A stretch of DNA of 64,000 nucleotides from Bradyrhizobium sp. NDS-1 (GTDB lineage: Bacteria; Pseudomonadota; Alphaproteobacteria; Rhizobiales; Xanthobacteraceae), in contig NZ_CP136628.1 of the NCBI RefSeq assembly GCF_032918005.1, positions 6,805,501 to 6,869,500 of the forward strand, read 5' to 3'. Of this stretch, positions 8,726 to 16,367 are shown in pieces. The position numbers and the translations under genes are program-made. Below the pieces are notes generated by a model. The model saw nothing but the letters and a program-made list of their open reading frames with translations. It was not told the DNA's origin and made no database searches. The stretch's first letter is position 1. Every line of letters begins with the position of its first letter.

Positions 8726-9193
8726 CTAGAACGGATCGCTGCCCAGCCCCGCCACATCCGCCGGCCGCGGCCCCGGCGCGGCCCAATGAAATCGTCGATC
8801 CTTCTCAGCTATCGCAATATCGTTGATCGAGGCCTCGCGCCGCTTCATCAGGCCGTGCTCGTCGAACTCCCATTGCTCGTTGCCGTAGGAGCGATACCAC
8901 TGGCCGCCGGCATCGTGCCATTCGTACTGGAAGCGCACGGCGATGCGATTCTCGTCGAAGGACCAGAGGTCCTTGATCAGGCGGTAGTCCTGCTCCTTCT
9001 CCCATTTGCGGGTGAGAAAGGCGACGATGGCCTCGCGACCCTGAAAAACCTCCGAACGATTGCGCCAGCGGCTGTCCTCGGTATAGGCGAGCGAGACGCG
9101 CACCGGATCGCGCGAATTCCAGGCGTCCTCGGCCATGCGCGCCTTTTGCGCGGCGGTCTCACGGGTGAAGGGCGGAAGCGGCGGGCGCGACAT
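8726..9193 (-). CDS. NTF2-like protein, DUF1348 family
   Basis: 155 residues from the ATG at 9193 ([14 protein letters not shown]); in-frame ATGs at 9205 and 9223 are less likely. The text [20 protein letters not shown] followed by [16 protein letters not shown] and [13 protein letters not shown] is characteristic of DUF1348, a small NTF2/SnoaL-like cone-shaped fold. The biochemical role is not known. It runs toward the family E repeat and away from the disrupted thioesterase. Confidence 0.85.
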   Translation of the reverse strand: MSRPPLPPFTRETAAQKARMAEDAWNSRDPVRVSLAYTEDSRWRNRSEVFQGREAIVAFLTRKWEKEQDYRLIKDLWSFDENRIAVRFQYEWHDAGGQWYRSYGNEQWEFDEHGLMKRREASINDIAIAEKDRRFHWAAPGPRPADVAGLGSDPF

Positions 9194-9271
9194 GATGAGC
9201 CTCATGGGTTGGCGGAAGCGCAATCTATCGCCACATGCTGCGGAGTCGAGAGGCCGTCCCCAATCGGGCGA

Positions 9272-9646
9272 TCACGAAACCAGATCGGCCTTCATCAAGG
9301 TCCGGATCGATTTCGGGATCGGCTGGGCCCGGCCGCCGCTGATGAAGGCGACACGCACCTCGGCTTTCACCAGCACGTCTTCACCCTTCTTCACCTCCTG
9401 CGCAAGCATGATGGAGGCACCCTTCACCGCGATCGGCCAGGTCACGACGTCGAGCACGTCGTCCATCCGCGCCGGCTTGAGGAAATCCAGATGCATCGAG
9501 CGCACCACGAAGGCAAAACCCGCGCCCTCGGTCTCGACCTGATCGAACAGCGCCTGCTGCTCGGCGCCCATCAGCCTGAGATGATTGGTCCGTCCGCGCT
9601 CCATGTAGCGCAGATAGTTGGCGTGATAGACGATCCCCGAAAAATC
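9272..9646 (-). pseudogene. YbgC-like thioesterase, severed C-terminal part
   Basis: The minus strand reads DFSGIVYHANYLRYMERGRT and continues to the natural C-terminus, about 115 residues of a YbgC/hot-dog acyl-CoA thioesterase. The preceding residues of the motif (YYEDT) are missing and the frame upstream is foreign sequence. The missing N-terminus is found at 12497-12631. The only in-frame start is the internal ATG at 9604, so any product would lack the first strands and the catalytic Asp region. GC content matches the flanking chromosome. Confidence 0.85.
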
Positions 9647-9677
9647 CGTTCGGCCGCTATCGCAACAGCGCGCGGCA

Positions 9678-9980
9678 CTATTTTTTCTTGGGCGCTGGAA
9701 GCAACGAGCTGCGTGATTTCGTCCTTCGCTTCTTTACCGCTTGCGCTTCATGCGCCGCTAATCTCGCCCGAATTTCTCGGATTGCTTGTTGCGCTTCTTC
9801 GTCCGCCATTTGGCGACCGATAGCTCCCGCGAGCGCACACCATGCGTCCTCAAAATGGGATTGGGTAAAAATATTTCGCGGGTCATCGTGCGCGAGCGGA
9901 CGCATGACTGCGGATATTGGGGTTCTACGGTATCTTCCGGTGGGCATCGGACGCGCTCCCTCTGCGTCAACGATATTCAC
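9678..9980 (-). CDS. Hypothetical protein, 100 aa, lysine-rich tail (islet)
   Basis: The frame starts with GTG at 9980 (alternative ATG at 9947) and ends in a basic tail, KKRRTKSR to PAPKKK. The middle (IGRQMADEEAQQAIREIRAR) is likely helical. It lies inside the islet immediately next to the left junction and runs away from the other islet genes. No family was recognised. The opposite strand has an overlapping open frame of similar length, so coding status is uncertain. Confidence 0.4.
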   Translation of the reverse strand: MNIVDAEGARPMPTGRYRRTPISAVMRPLAHDDPRNIFTQSHFEDAWCALAGAIGRQMADEEAQQAIREIRARLAAHEAQAVKKRRTKSRSSLLPAPKKK

Positions 9981-10058
9981 TAACCTAAGTTTTTTCCACT
10001 GATGTTCTCGAAAAAGGTGAATTTTGACGTAAATTCAATATCTTAGTAGAAAGCTCGC

Positions 10059-10301
10059 ATGTCGCCGGAGCAATGTCGGGCAGCGCGAGCGTGGTTGAAT
10101 TGGTCCCAAGAAGAGTTGGCGACCAAGGCGAAGGTTTCGAGCAGCACGCTTCGCGATTTCGAAGCGGGGCGCCGGGTGCCTATTTCGAATAACCTGACGG
10201 CTATTCGGCGCGCCCTTGAAGACGGCGGAATACACTTTCTTTTCTCCAAGGCGGGCGACCAGCCTTGGGGCGTCAGCAACAGCCCCGATCAGCCGACGTA
10301 G
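10059..10301 (+). CDS. Small helix-turn-helix (XRE-type) regulator, islet
   Basis: 80 residues. It contains ARAWLNWSQEELATKAKVSS then TLRDFEAGRRVP and AIRRALEDGGIHF, a complete XRE/Cro HTH fold of the short type often found in rhizobial phages and integrative elements. There is nothing beyond the HTH except a short tail. It is the first plus-strand gene of the islet and may autoregulate it or control the adjacent toxin-antitoxin genes; this is inferred from position. Confidence 0.8.
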   Translation: MSPEQCRAARAWLNWSQEELATKAKVSSSTLRDFEAGRRVPISNNLTAIRRALEDGGIHFLFSKAGDQPWGVSNSPDQPT

Positions 10302-10413
10302 ATTTGAGCGCGACAGCCCTCCATTGGTAATGGAGCGCTCTACCGTTTTAATTGTCTGCCACTCCATGCAACCTGTAGTGTTGCCGAAGGCTTTGCCTTT
10401 TTAACCTTAATTC

Positions 10414-10441
10414 CTTAGCCGTTAGCGGTTGCCCTTATAAC
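10414..10441 (+). promoter_or_regulatory. Candidate promoter of the toxin-antitoxin operon
   Basis: CTTAGC, a 16-bp spacer and TATAAC resemble the rhizobial sigma-70 pattern (CTTGAC, N16-18, CTATAT). They lie about 60 bp before the toxin ATG in an AT-rich gap. The hexamers are imperfect and there is no experimental support. Confidence 0.3.
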
Positions 10442-10500
10442 AAAATTGATATATGTCGCTCGCACGCCTTCTTGCGGGTAGAACAAAAATGTGATATTTG

Positions 10501-10872
10501 ATGCCGCATGAACTTAAGCAATGGCCGGCTTCCGTCTACCCCGACGAAACTGAAGAGTTTCCCGAGGCGAAGCCGGACATTGACGTGGCATTGCTTGAAC
10601 TCCACCGGCGGGGACCGTCTCCGCTGGGCTATCAGGTCAAGGCTTTAGGTAAAGGTAAGGGTGGCCTTTGGCAGATGAACCTCAGGGTTGAGCGCAAGCA
10701 AATTCGGATCCTCTACGCGCCCTACAAGGATTCCATCGTTGTCTTCAGAATCCACAAGAAGGGATCACCGCAGGAGCAACAACGCGCTTACAAGTTAGCA
10801 ATGTCTCGCAAGAAAGAAGCCGAAGCGCTCATGAAAGGTGGAACCCATGTCAATTCACTTATCCTCCATTGA
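10501..10872 (+). CDS. HigB/RelE-like toxin (Gp49/DUF891 family)
   Basis: 123 residues from the ATG at 10501 (TTG at 10498 also in frame). The core shows GPSPLGYQVKALGKGKGGLW then LRVERKQIRILYA, VVFRIHKKGS and a C-terminal helix ending MSRKKEAEALMK, matching the pattern of HigB/Gp49-type mRNA interferases (gl.elR...RvlY...i.lLhgF.KK). It precedes the antitoxin, the usual HigBA order, and the two genes overlap by 26 bp. By family, it would cleave ribosome-bound mRNA unless bound by the antitoxin. Confidence 0.8.
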   Translation: MPHELKQWPASVYPDETEEFPEAKPDIDVALLELHRRGPSPLGYQVKALGKGKGGLWQMNLRVERKQIRILYAPYKDSIVVFRIHKKGSPQEQQRAYKLAMSRKKEAEALMKGGTHVNSLILH

Positions 10873-11389
10873 TCTTCGCCTACTGGAGAAGCTGCAAGGT
10901 GACCGCTCTTATCGACAAGCGTTCTTCCTTGCTGAGAGCTCCGCTCTAATTGCCAAACAACTAATTGAGCTACGGAAGCGTCGCGGGCTAAGTCAGAAAG
11001 AAGTCGCAGACGAACTACAAACAGGTCAGCCCGCAATCTCGCGCGTCGAACGCGCCGACTATCGTAACTGGTCATTTAATACACTTCGCCGTCTCGCGGC
11101 GGCGCTCGATGCACGAATTCGAGTAGTCATAGAACCCGCTGAAGACGTAATCCGCGAATACATCATTGAGAACAAGAGTGACCAAGTGAGCGAACTAAGA
11201 AGGATTTTCGTAAGGGGCGCGACGGATGCAAAACCCTCCGAGCGTGCGCTTATCGACGAACCGGAATCAGCTCTGACATCCCCTGCGCCTAAACAGCGCC
11301 CGCGTGCCAGCATATTAGATGACGCTGACGTGCCACCGCCAAAGCAAACGCCAAAGCAAAACGGATTGATGGGTGCAACGTGGAACTGA
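10847..11389 (+). CDS. XRE-type antitoxin with long C-terminal extension (HigA-like)
   Basis: 180 residues from the ATG at 10847, preceded by AAGGTGG 5 nt upstream inside the toxin gene. The HTH occupies about residues 38-90 (LRKRRGLSQKEVADELQTGQ, PAISRVERAD). The remaining 90 residues are an unusual extension: a helical part (DVIREYIIENKSDQ) and a proline-rich, probably disordered tail (PAPKQRPRAS, PPPKQTPKQ). Simple HigA antitoxins are about 100 residues. The gene overlaps the toxin by 26 bp and the next gene by 10 bp, so all three are translationally coupled. Confidence 0.8.
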   Translation: MSIHLSSIDLRLLEKLQGDRSYRQAFFLAESSALIAKQLIELRKRRGLSQKEVADELQTGQPAISRVERADYRNWSFNTLRRLAAALDARIRVVIEPAEDVIREYIIENKSDQVSELRRIFVRGATDAKPSERALIDEPESALTSPAPKQRPRASILDDADVPPPKQTPKQNGLMGATWN

Positions 11390-12024
11390 TTGGCTATGAC
11401 GTTTCAAGGATTGTTTATCTGACGAACTTTGTTCGCCGGGAAGGAAGCGGCTACCTACCCGAGATAGCTCAACGAGTTATTCAAACGTATTCCTTTTTAA
11501 AGTCTCCGAGCGCGGATGACCTACAAAAGGACGCGCAAACCTTTGCAATGGGCAAATTTCAGGGAATTCAGATCAACGAGCTTAGCGTTTATGGTGACGG
11601 CATCATTGTGTCTGGACGGTGCAGTACTCAAACACTCCAAGACTTCATAGCTGATCTTTTTGCAATGATGACAAAGGACTTCGGCTACATCGAAACCAGA
11701 GTCCTAGAGCCTGAAATGCATTACGAAAGTAGTTTAATTGTTCGATCGGGCAAAGCCCTCGATTCAGTCATCGCGCCACCGCAGCGAGTAACGACTACGA
11801 TCGAACAAACGCTTCGAGCGCAGACACGGGCCGAATATAGGCCAATCGGCTTCAATTTTGAAACCGATGTAAGCGGCCTGGGCACCCGTCGCCGACCTGT
11901 ACGTTTTTCGCTAGAGCGACGCTTAGGAGTGCCGTTCTCCAAAAACGTCTTCTACAGCCAAGCGCCGATAACTTCCGCAGATCACCTTGCGCTGCTTGAG
12001 AAGCTTGAACAGATCGCCGACTAA
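11380..12024 (+). CDS. Unrecognised 214-aa protein, third gene of the toxin-antitoxin operon
   Basis: The GTG start at 11380 overlaps the antitoxin gene by 10 bp. The sequence begins MELIGYDVSRIVYLTNFVRR and has a mixed alpha/beta pattern (QINELSVYGDGIIVSG, FIADLFAMMTKDFGYIETRV) and a basic patch (GTRRRPVRFSLERR). There is no signal peptide, membrane helix or obvious catalytic motif. I do not recognise the family. Its overlap with a HigBA-like pair suggests a modulator, chaperone or accessory effector, by analogy with toxin-antitoxin-chaperone loci. Base composition is lower in GC than flanking genes (26 G+C in the 60 bases 11461-11520). Confidence 0.65.
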   Translation: MELIGYDVSRIVYLTNFVRREGSGYLPEIAQRVIQTYSFLKSPSADDLQKDAQTFAMGKFQGIQINELSVYGDGIIVSGRCSTQTLQDFIADLFAMMTKDFGYIETRVLEPEMHYESSLIVRSGKALDSVIAPPQRVTTTIEQTLRAQTRAEYRPIGFNFETDVSGLGTRRRPVRFSLERRLGVPFSKNVFYSQAPITSADHLALLEKLEQIAD

Positions 12025-12032
12025 TAAACGCC

Positions 12033-12497
12033 TTAGTGATTAGCAGCGCCCATCGCGAGCCGAAGCGCGCGCGGTATGCGCTGCGCTTTTCCGTTACTTA
12101 CAAACGCCACTCTCACGCGCGCTTCGACAATTAGCTCGTTATCGCGTTTGCACCGCTGTAGCAGTGTAATAGACGCGCCTCTGACTTGATCAGGCTGGGT
12201 CACGACATCAAGGATGTCGTCCATGAAGGCAGGCTTCAGAAAATCGATCTGCATGGAGCGCACTACAAATGCAAAGCCGGACGGGGCTTCTCGTTCCGTA
12301 TCCTCAAAAAGCGCGCGCTGATCTGTCCCGAGCAATCTTAAGAAGTTTGTTCTACCCCGTTCCATAAATCTAAGATAGCTCGCATGATACACGGCTTTAC
12401 TGAAATCCGTATCTTCGTAGAACACACGCACTTTCATGTGGTGAGCGCCATCGCGAAGCTCACCATCGAGTGAAGTAATTTCGCTGGGCTCCGCCAT
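12033..12497 (-). CDS. ybgC: YbgC-like acyl-CoA thioesterase, intact islet copy
   Basis: 154 residues. The hot-dog motif VRVFYEDTDFSKAVYHASYL includes the catalytic Asp of the YbgC family and is followed by RFMERGRTN. It is homologous along its whole length to the split native thioesterase (compare FVVRSMQIDFLKPAFMDD with FVVRSMHLDFLKPARMDD) but has lower GC and different codon use. Its ATG at 12497 shares a base with the stop codon of the native N-terminal remnant (TGATG), so it is probably translated by termination-reinitiation from the native start region. It would supply the lost thioesterase activity. Confidence 0.88.
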   Translation of the reverse strand: MAEPSEITSLDGELRDGAHHMKVRVFYEDTDFSKAVYHASYLRFMERGRTNFLRLLGTDQRALFEDTEREAPSGFAFVVRSMQIDFLKPAFMDDILDVVTQPDQVRGASITLLQRCKRDNELIVEARVRVAFVSNGKAQRIPRALRLAMGAANH

Positions 12498-12631
12498 CAA
12501 GTCGAACCGAACAATTCTGATATTCCGTCTTTATGATAGACGAGCTGCAAAAAGTCGGTGTCCTCGTAATAGACGCGGACCTGCATGTGGTGGCGGCCGT
12601 CGCGGATCTCGCCGTCGAGATGGGCAGTCAC
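12497..12631 (-). pseudogene. YbgC-like thioesterase, severed N-terminal part
   Basis: From the GTG at 12631 the minus strand reads MTAHLDGEIRDGRHHMQVRV then YYEDTDF, the normal thioesterase N-terminus, before switching to unrelated residues (LQLVYHKDG...) and stopping at 12497, 44 codons in all. AGAGG lies 8 nt before the GTG. The remnant still has a start region and lies directly upstream of the intact islet copy, so it now acts as a leader peptide. The rest of the native gene is at 9272-9646. Confidence 0.82.
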
Positions 12632-12658
12632 GTCGCGAGCCTCTTCGCTTGTCGATCA

Positions 12659-12686
12659 CCGGCCCGTTTTGCGCAAAAACGGCCGG
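12659..12686 (-). terminator. Inverted repeat after the metallophosphoesterase gene
   Basis: The arms CCGGCC...GTTTT and AAAAAC..GGCCGG (12659-12670, 12675-12686) surround GCGC. The element lies just after the stop of the phosphoesterase on the minus strand and before the thioesterase start. It can form a strong hairpin but has no clear U-tract, so terminator function is tentative. Confidence 0.4.
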
Positions 12687-12699
12687 CCGCGCAAGCGGG

Positions 12700-13620
12700 T
12701 CAGGACACAACCGACGTGGCGCGTCCCAGCGTCACCTCGACGATCTCGGGCGGCACACCGACGCGGACCGGCATGATGCTGCAACCGAGGCCGCCGGAGA
12801 CGATGAGATCGCATTTCAGGCGGAAATGCCCGTAGGCGAGCCGCAGGCCATTCTTGGGCGAGACAGCCGGCGACCAGCCGAGCAGGCGGACCTGGCCGCC
12901 ATGGGTATGACCGGACAGTTGCAGCGCGACGCGCGCGGGCACCAGCGGCGCGATGTTGGGCTCATGCGCGAGCAGGATGACCGGCGCATCGTCGGTGACC
13001 TTGGCGAGCGTGGCGTTGAGATCGTCGGCGCCGAAGCGCGCCATGCTGCGGAACCGCCGCGCCGGCAGGAAGGCGAGTTGATCGCCTAGGCCGGCGAGCC
13101 AGAACGGGCGGCCGTCCTTGGAAAGGCGCACGACATCGTTCTCGTAGACGGGGATGCCGGCCGCCTCCAGCGCCCGATGCGCGATGGTCGGCCCGTGCCC
13201 CGCGCGCTGCACCGGCTTGTCGTCCCAGTAATCGTGATTGCCCATGACGGCATGGACGCCCAGCGGCGCCTTGAGGCCGGCGAGCACCCGCGCCCATTCG
13301 CGCGACGGAATGAACCGCGTGACGTGATGGAGGCCGGCGACATAGTCGCCGAGCAACACGATGAGATCGGCGTTCAGCGCGTTGGTGCGCTCGACGATGC
13401 CTTCGATCCGCCCCAGCGACATCCAGGGATCGCAGGCATGGATGTCGGCGATGGCGGCGATCTTCAGCGGAAAATCCGCCGGCCACTGCCGCGGCTTCGG
13501 ATGATAGCGGGTGACGCGAAGCCGCAGCACCGGCTCGATGCCGACGCCATAGGCGGCGGTCGAGACGCCGAGAGCGGACAGCCCGCCGATGGAACGGATG
13601 AAATGACGGCGCGTGATCAT
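12700..13620 (-). CDS. Tat-exported calcineurin-like metallophosphoesterase
   Basis: 306 residues from the ATG at 13620; the open frame continues upstream without a better start. The N-terminus MITRRHFIRSIGGLSALGVS is a twin-arginine signal. Metal-ligand motifs are in order: D59-x-H61 (IADIHACD), GD (LLGDY, 91-92), GNHDYW (127-132) and GHTHGG near the C-terminus. This matches YkuE/YaeI-type phosphoesterases, which act outside the cytoplasmic membrane. The substrate is unknown; lipid A precursors are one possibility for relatives. Confidence 0.88.
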   Translation of the reverse strand: MITRRHFIRSIGGLSALGVSTAAYGVGIEPVLRLRVTRYHPKPRQWPADFPLKIAAIADIHACDPWMSLGRIEGIVERTNALNADLIVLLGDYVAGLHHVTRFIPSREWARVLAGLKAPLGVHAVMGNHDYWDDKPVQRAGHGPTIAHRALEAAGIPVYENDVVRLSKDGRPFWLAGLGDQLAFLPARRFRSMARFGADDLNATLAKVTDDAPVILLAHEPNIAPLVPARVALQLSGHTHGGQVRLLGWSPAVSPKNGLRLAYGHFRLKCDLIVSGGLGCSIMPVRVGVPPEIVEVTLGRATSVVS

Positions 13621-13723
13621 GGAAGCTCGCTTCTGATGCAGCCTCGATGCGATCCGATTGGAGCGGAATTGGGGTGCGCTGGTGCAGGCCGTCAGCATCC
13701 TCGTGCAGAGACCTGCACGAACA

Positions 13724-14593
13724 TTACCAGCGGCTTTCGCCGATCAACGCATCCAGCCGCGCCTTCAACGCCTCGGGCGCGCGGTAGTACCAGATACCGC
13801 CGAGCAGATCGCGAAAGCGTTCGTTGACACGCGCCTCGCGCTCGATGCGGTCGATCGTGGCGGCGTTGATCACGTCTTCGAGGGGACCTGCGGCCAGCAG
13901 CGACAGCAGCACGGGGTTGGCCTCGATCTTCAGGATCTCCAGGACCAGGTCGATCAATCCGTCGGGATCCTCCTCGCGCAGGTCGCGCTCGAAATCCATG
14001 ATAGCAAACAGATTGTCGTCCCGGTCGCGATCGGATTTGGAATATTGCTCGACCCAGGCGCCGGCGAGTTCGGCAATCGACATGCTGGCGCAATCGAGCG
14101 GATGGCGCGGCGTGCGCTGGGCCAAATGGTCGGCCTGCCAGGCCTCGCTATCGGCATGCTCTGCAAGGCGCAACATCAGGGGATCGTCGGGCGCGATCGG
14201 CACGCCGCCGAGGAGCCAACGCAACCGGTCATTGTGCCCGGCCTCGTGCTCGATGCGCGCGATCATCGCCTCGCCATGTGCATAGAGCAGCGACAGCAGG
14301 AACTTGTCGTTGAGCTGCATCACCGTCGGCTTGTCGGCTTCGGTCTTGAGCACCTCCAGCACGAGATCGAGCGCTGCCTGCGGCCGGCGGTGCGGCAGAT
14401 GGTCGAAATACAGTTTCAGGGCCCAGACGCTGCCGGCCTGATCGCGCCGGCTGACGCGCTGAAGCGCGCACCACATGGACGCCAGCTCACTGACCGGCAT
14501 CGGATCGAGGAACGCCTCGGTGTCATCGGGCGTGCGCAGCTGTGGCGCGGCCACGATGACCTCGAGCAAAGCGGTATCGTCCGTCGTCCGCAT
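13724..14593 (-). CDS. Helical protein with tandem internal duplication (possibly DUF6869-like)
   Basis: 289 residues from the ATG at 14593 (alternative at 14602). The protein consists of two homologous halves. The first has MPVSELASMW, ALDLVLEVLKTEADKP and IARIEHEAGHNDRLRWLLGG; the second has MSIAELAGAW, LIDLVLEILKIEANPV and IDRIEREARVNERFRDLLGG. Both are mostly alpha-helical with no catalytic motif or signal. It follows ruvB by about 100 bp on the same strand. Function is not known; the family label is from memory and uncertain. Confidence 0.7.
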   Translation of the reverse strand: MRTTDDTALLEVIVAAPQLRTPDDTEAFLDPMPVSELASMWCALQRVSRRDQAGSVWALKLYFDHLPHRRPQAALDLVLEVLKTEADKPTVMQLNDKFLLSLLYAHGEAMIARIEHEAGHNDRLRWLLGGVPIAPDDPLMLRLAEHADSEAWQADHLAQRTPRHPLDCASMSIAELAGAWVEQYSKSDRDRDDNLFAIMDFERDLREEDPDGLIDLVLEILKIEANPVLLSLLAAGPLEDVINAATIDRIEREARVNERFRDLLGGIWYYRAPEALKARLDALIGESRW

Positions 14594-14691
14594 TCTTCCC
14601 ACTCCAATCCGTGTGCGTCAGCGGCAATTCAGATCGCCGCGTGTTCGGATTAGTGATGGGATTGACCCGGCGGGTTCACCGGTTGCGGCAG

Positions 14692-15753
14692 TCAGTCGTC
14701 CTCGGCCGGGTCCGTGCCGAACAGGCCGAACTGCGCCGCCGCATCGCGCGAGGGCTCGGCAATGCCGAGATGGCGGAAGGCGTGCGAGGTGAGCAGGCGG
14801 CCGCGCGGGGTGCGCTGGAGGTAGCCGCACTGGATCAAATAGGGCTCGATGATGTCCTCGATCGCATCGCGCGGCTCGGACAGTGCTGCGGCCATGGTCT
14901 CGACGCCGACCGGGCCGCCGCCATAGTTCATCGCGATGGTCGTGAGATAGCGCCGGTCCATGGCGTCGAGCCCTGCGGCGTCGACCTCGAGCGCGCTCAG
15001 CGCGTGGTCGGCGATCTTGCGGTCGATCTTGTCGGCATCGGCCGCCGAGGCGAAATCGCGCACGCGGCGGAGCAGGCGGCCGGCAATGCGCGGCGTGCCG
15101 CGGGCACGGCGCGCGATCTCGTTGGCGCCATCGGCGCTCATGCCGACATTGAGCACGCGCGCGCCGCGACTGACGATGCTCTCCAATTCCTCGATCGTGT
15201 AGAAATTCAGCCGCACCGGAATGCCGAAGCGATCGCGCAAGGGATTGGTGAGCAGGCCAGCGCGCGTGGTGGCGCCGACGAGGGTGAATTTCGACAGCTC
15301 GATCTTCACCGAGCGCGCGGCCGGACCTTCGCCGATGATGAGGTCGAGCTGAAAATCCTCCATCGCGGGATAGAGCACCTCTTCGACCGCCGGGCTGAGG
15401 CGATGGATCTCGTCGATGAAGAGCACGTCGCGCTCTTCGAGATTGGTCAGCAGCGCAGCAAGATCGCCGGCCTTGGCGATGACAGGCCCTGACGTGGCGC
15501 GGAAACCGACGCCGAGCTCCTTGGCCACGATCTGCGCCAGCGTGGTCTTGCCGAGGCCGGGGGGACCGACGAACAGCACGTGATCCAGCGCCTCGCCGCG
15601 CTTGCGCGCCGCCTCGATGAAGATCGAGAGGTTCTTGCGCGCCTGCTGCTGGCCGACGAAATCGGACAGCGATTGCGGACGCAGCGCGGTATCGCCGACA
15701 TCGTCGCTGCGGCGTTCGGGCGAGACCATGCGGTTGGCCTTGGGATCGCTCAC
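14692..15753 (-). CDS. ruvB: Holliday junction branch migration ATPase RuvB
   Basis: 353 residues from a GTG that overlaps the ruvA stop. Walker [13 protein letters not shown], Walker [10 protein letters not shown] and sensor 1 VGATTRAG are all present; the C-terminal winged helix includes RTPRGR. RuvB hexamers drive branch migration of Holliday junctions loaded by RuvA, with RuvC resolving them. Length and gene order ruvC-ruvA-ruvB are standard for alphaproteobacteria. Confidence 0.97.
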   Translation of the reverse strand: MSDPKANRMVSPERRSDDVGDTALRPQSLSDFVGQQQARKNLSIFIEAARKRGEALDHVLFVGPPGLGKTTLAQIVAKELGVGFRATSGPVIAKAGDLAALLTNLEERDVLFIDEIHRLSPAVEEVLYPAMEDFQLDLIIGEGPAARSVKIELSKFTLVGATTRAGLLTNPLRDRFGIPVRLNFYTIEELESIVSRGARVLNVGMSADGANEIARRARGTPRIAGRLLRRVRDFASAADADKIDRKIADHALSALEVDAAGLDAMDRRYLTTIAMNYGGGPVGVETMAAALSEPRDAIEDIIEPYLIQCGYLQRTPRGRLLTSHAFRHLGIAEPSRDAAAQFGLFGTDPAEDD

Positions 15754-16367
15754 TTCGCGAGCTCCTTCAGGCCGAGACGAATGAGCTGTGCCGTTTCGGC
15801 ATTCTCACCGGCACTACGCGACGCAGACGCAATCGCCGCAGCCGCCTGCGGCTGGCCATAGCCGAGATTGACCAATGCAGAGATCGCATCCGCCACGGGG
15901 CGCGGCGCGCGCTGGTCATCGACGGCGCCGGCGAGATGCACCACGGCCGGATCGACATTGGCGAAGGCCGGCGCCTTGTCCTTCAACTCGGTGACGATGC
16001 GCTCGGCGACCTTGGGGCCGACGCCGGGCGTCCGCGCCACCGCCGCCTTGTCACGCAACGCAATGGCATTGGCGAGATCGGACGGCGCCAGCGTGCCGAG
16101 CACCGCGAGCGCGACCTTGGCGCCGACGCCCTGCACGGTCTGAAGCAGGCGAAACCATTCGCGCTCCTGATCGGTGCGAAAGCCGAACAGCTTGATCTGG
16201 TCCTCGCGGACATAGGTCTCGATCGACAGCACGGCGGCTTCGCCCGGCGAGGGCAGATGCTGCAAGGTGCGCGAGGAGCAATGCACCTGATAGCCGACGC
16301 CGCCGACGTCGAGGATGACGAAATCCTCGCCGTAGGAATCGATCAGGCCCTTGAGCTTGCCGATCAT
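15750..16367 (-). CDS. ruvA: Holliday junction DNA helicase subunit RuvA
   Basis: 205 residues. It begins [20 protein letters not shown], the OB-fold domain I of RuvA. Helix-hairpin-helix elements include [17 protein letters not shown] and [16 protein letters not shown], and the C-terminal domain III ([12 protein letters not shown]) contacts RuvB. ATGA-type overlaps join it to ruvC upstream and ruvB downstream. Confidence 0.97.
   Translation of the reverse strand: MIGKLKGLIDSYGEDFVILDVGGVGYQVHCSSRTLQHLPSPGEAAVLSIETYVREDQIKLFGFRTDQEREWFRLLQTVQGVGAKVALAVLGTLAPSDLANAIALRDKAAVARTPGVGPKVAERIVTELKDKAPAFANVDPAVVHLAGAVDDQRAPRPVADAISALVNLGYGQPQAAAAIASASRSAGENAETAQLIRLGLKELAK

Noticed and set aside
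9688-10002. A 104-codon plus-strand ORF in the islet
   Set aside because: It overlaps the 100-codon minus-strand frame and is Cys/Ser-rich with no recognisable fold; neither is certain, but the minus-strand frame has a more natural composition.
9650-12540. Prophage or transposon
   Set aside because: The islet has no integrase, transposase, terminal inverted repeats or structural phage genes that I could recognise; it is reported as an islet of unknown mobility.
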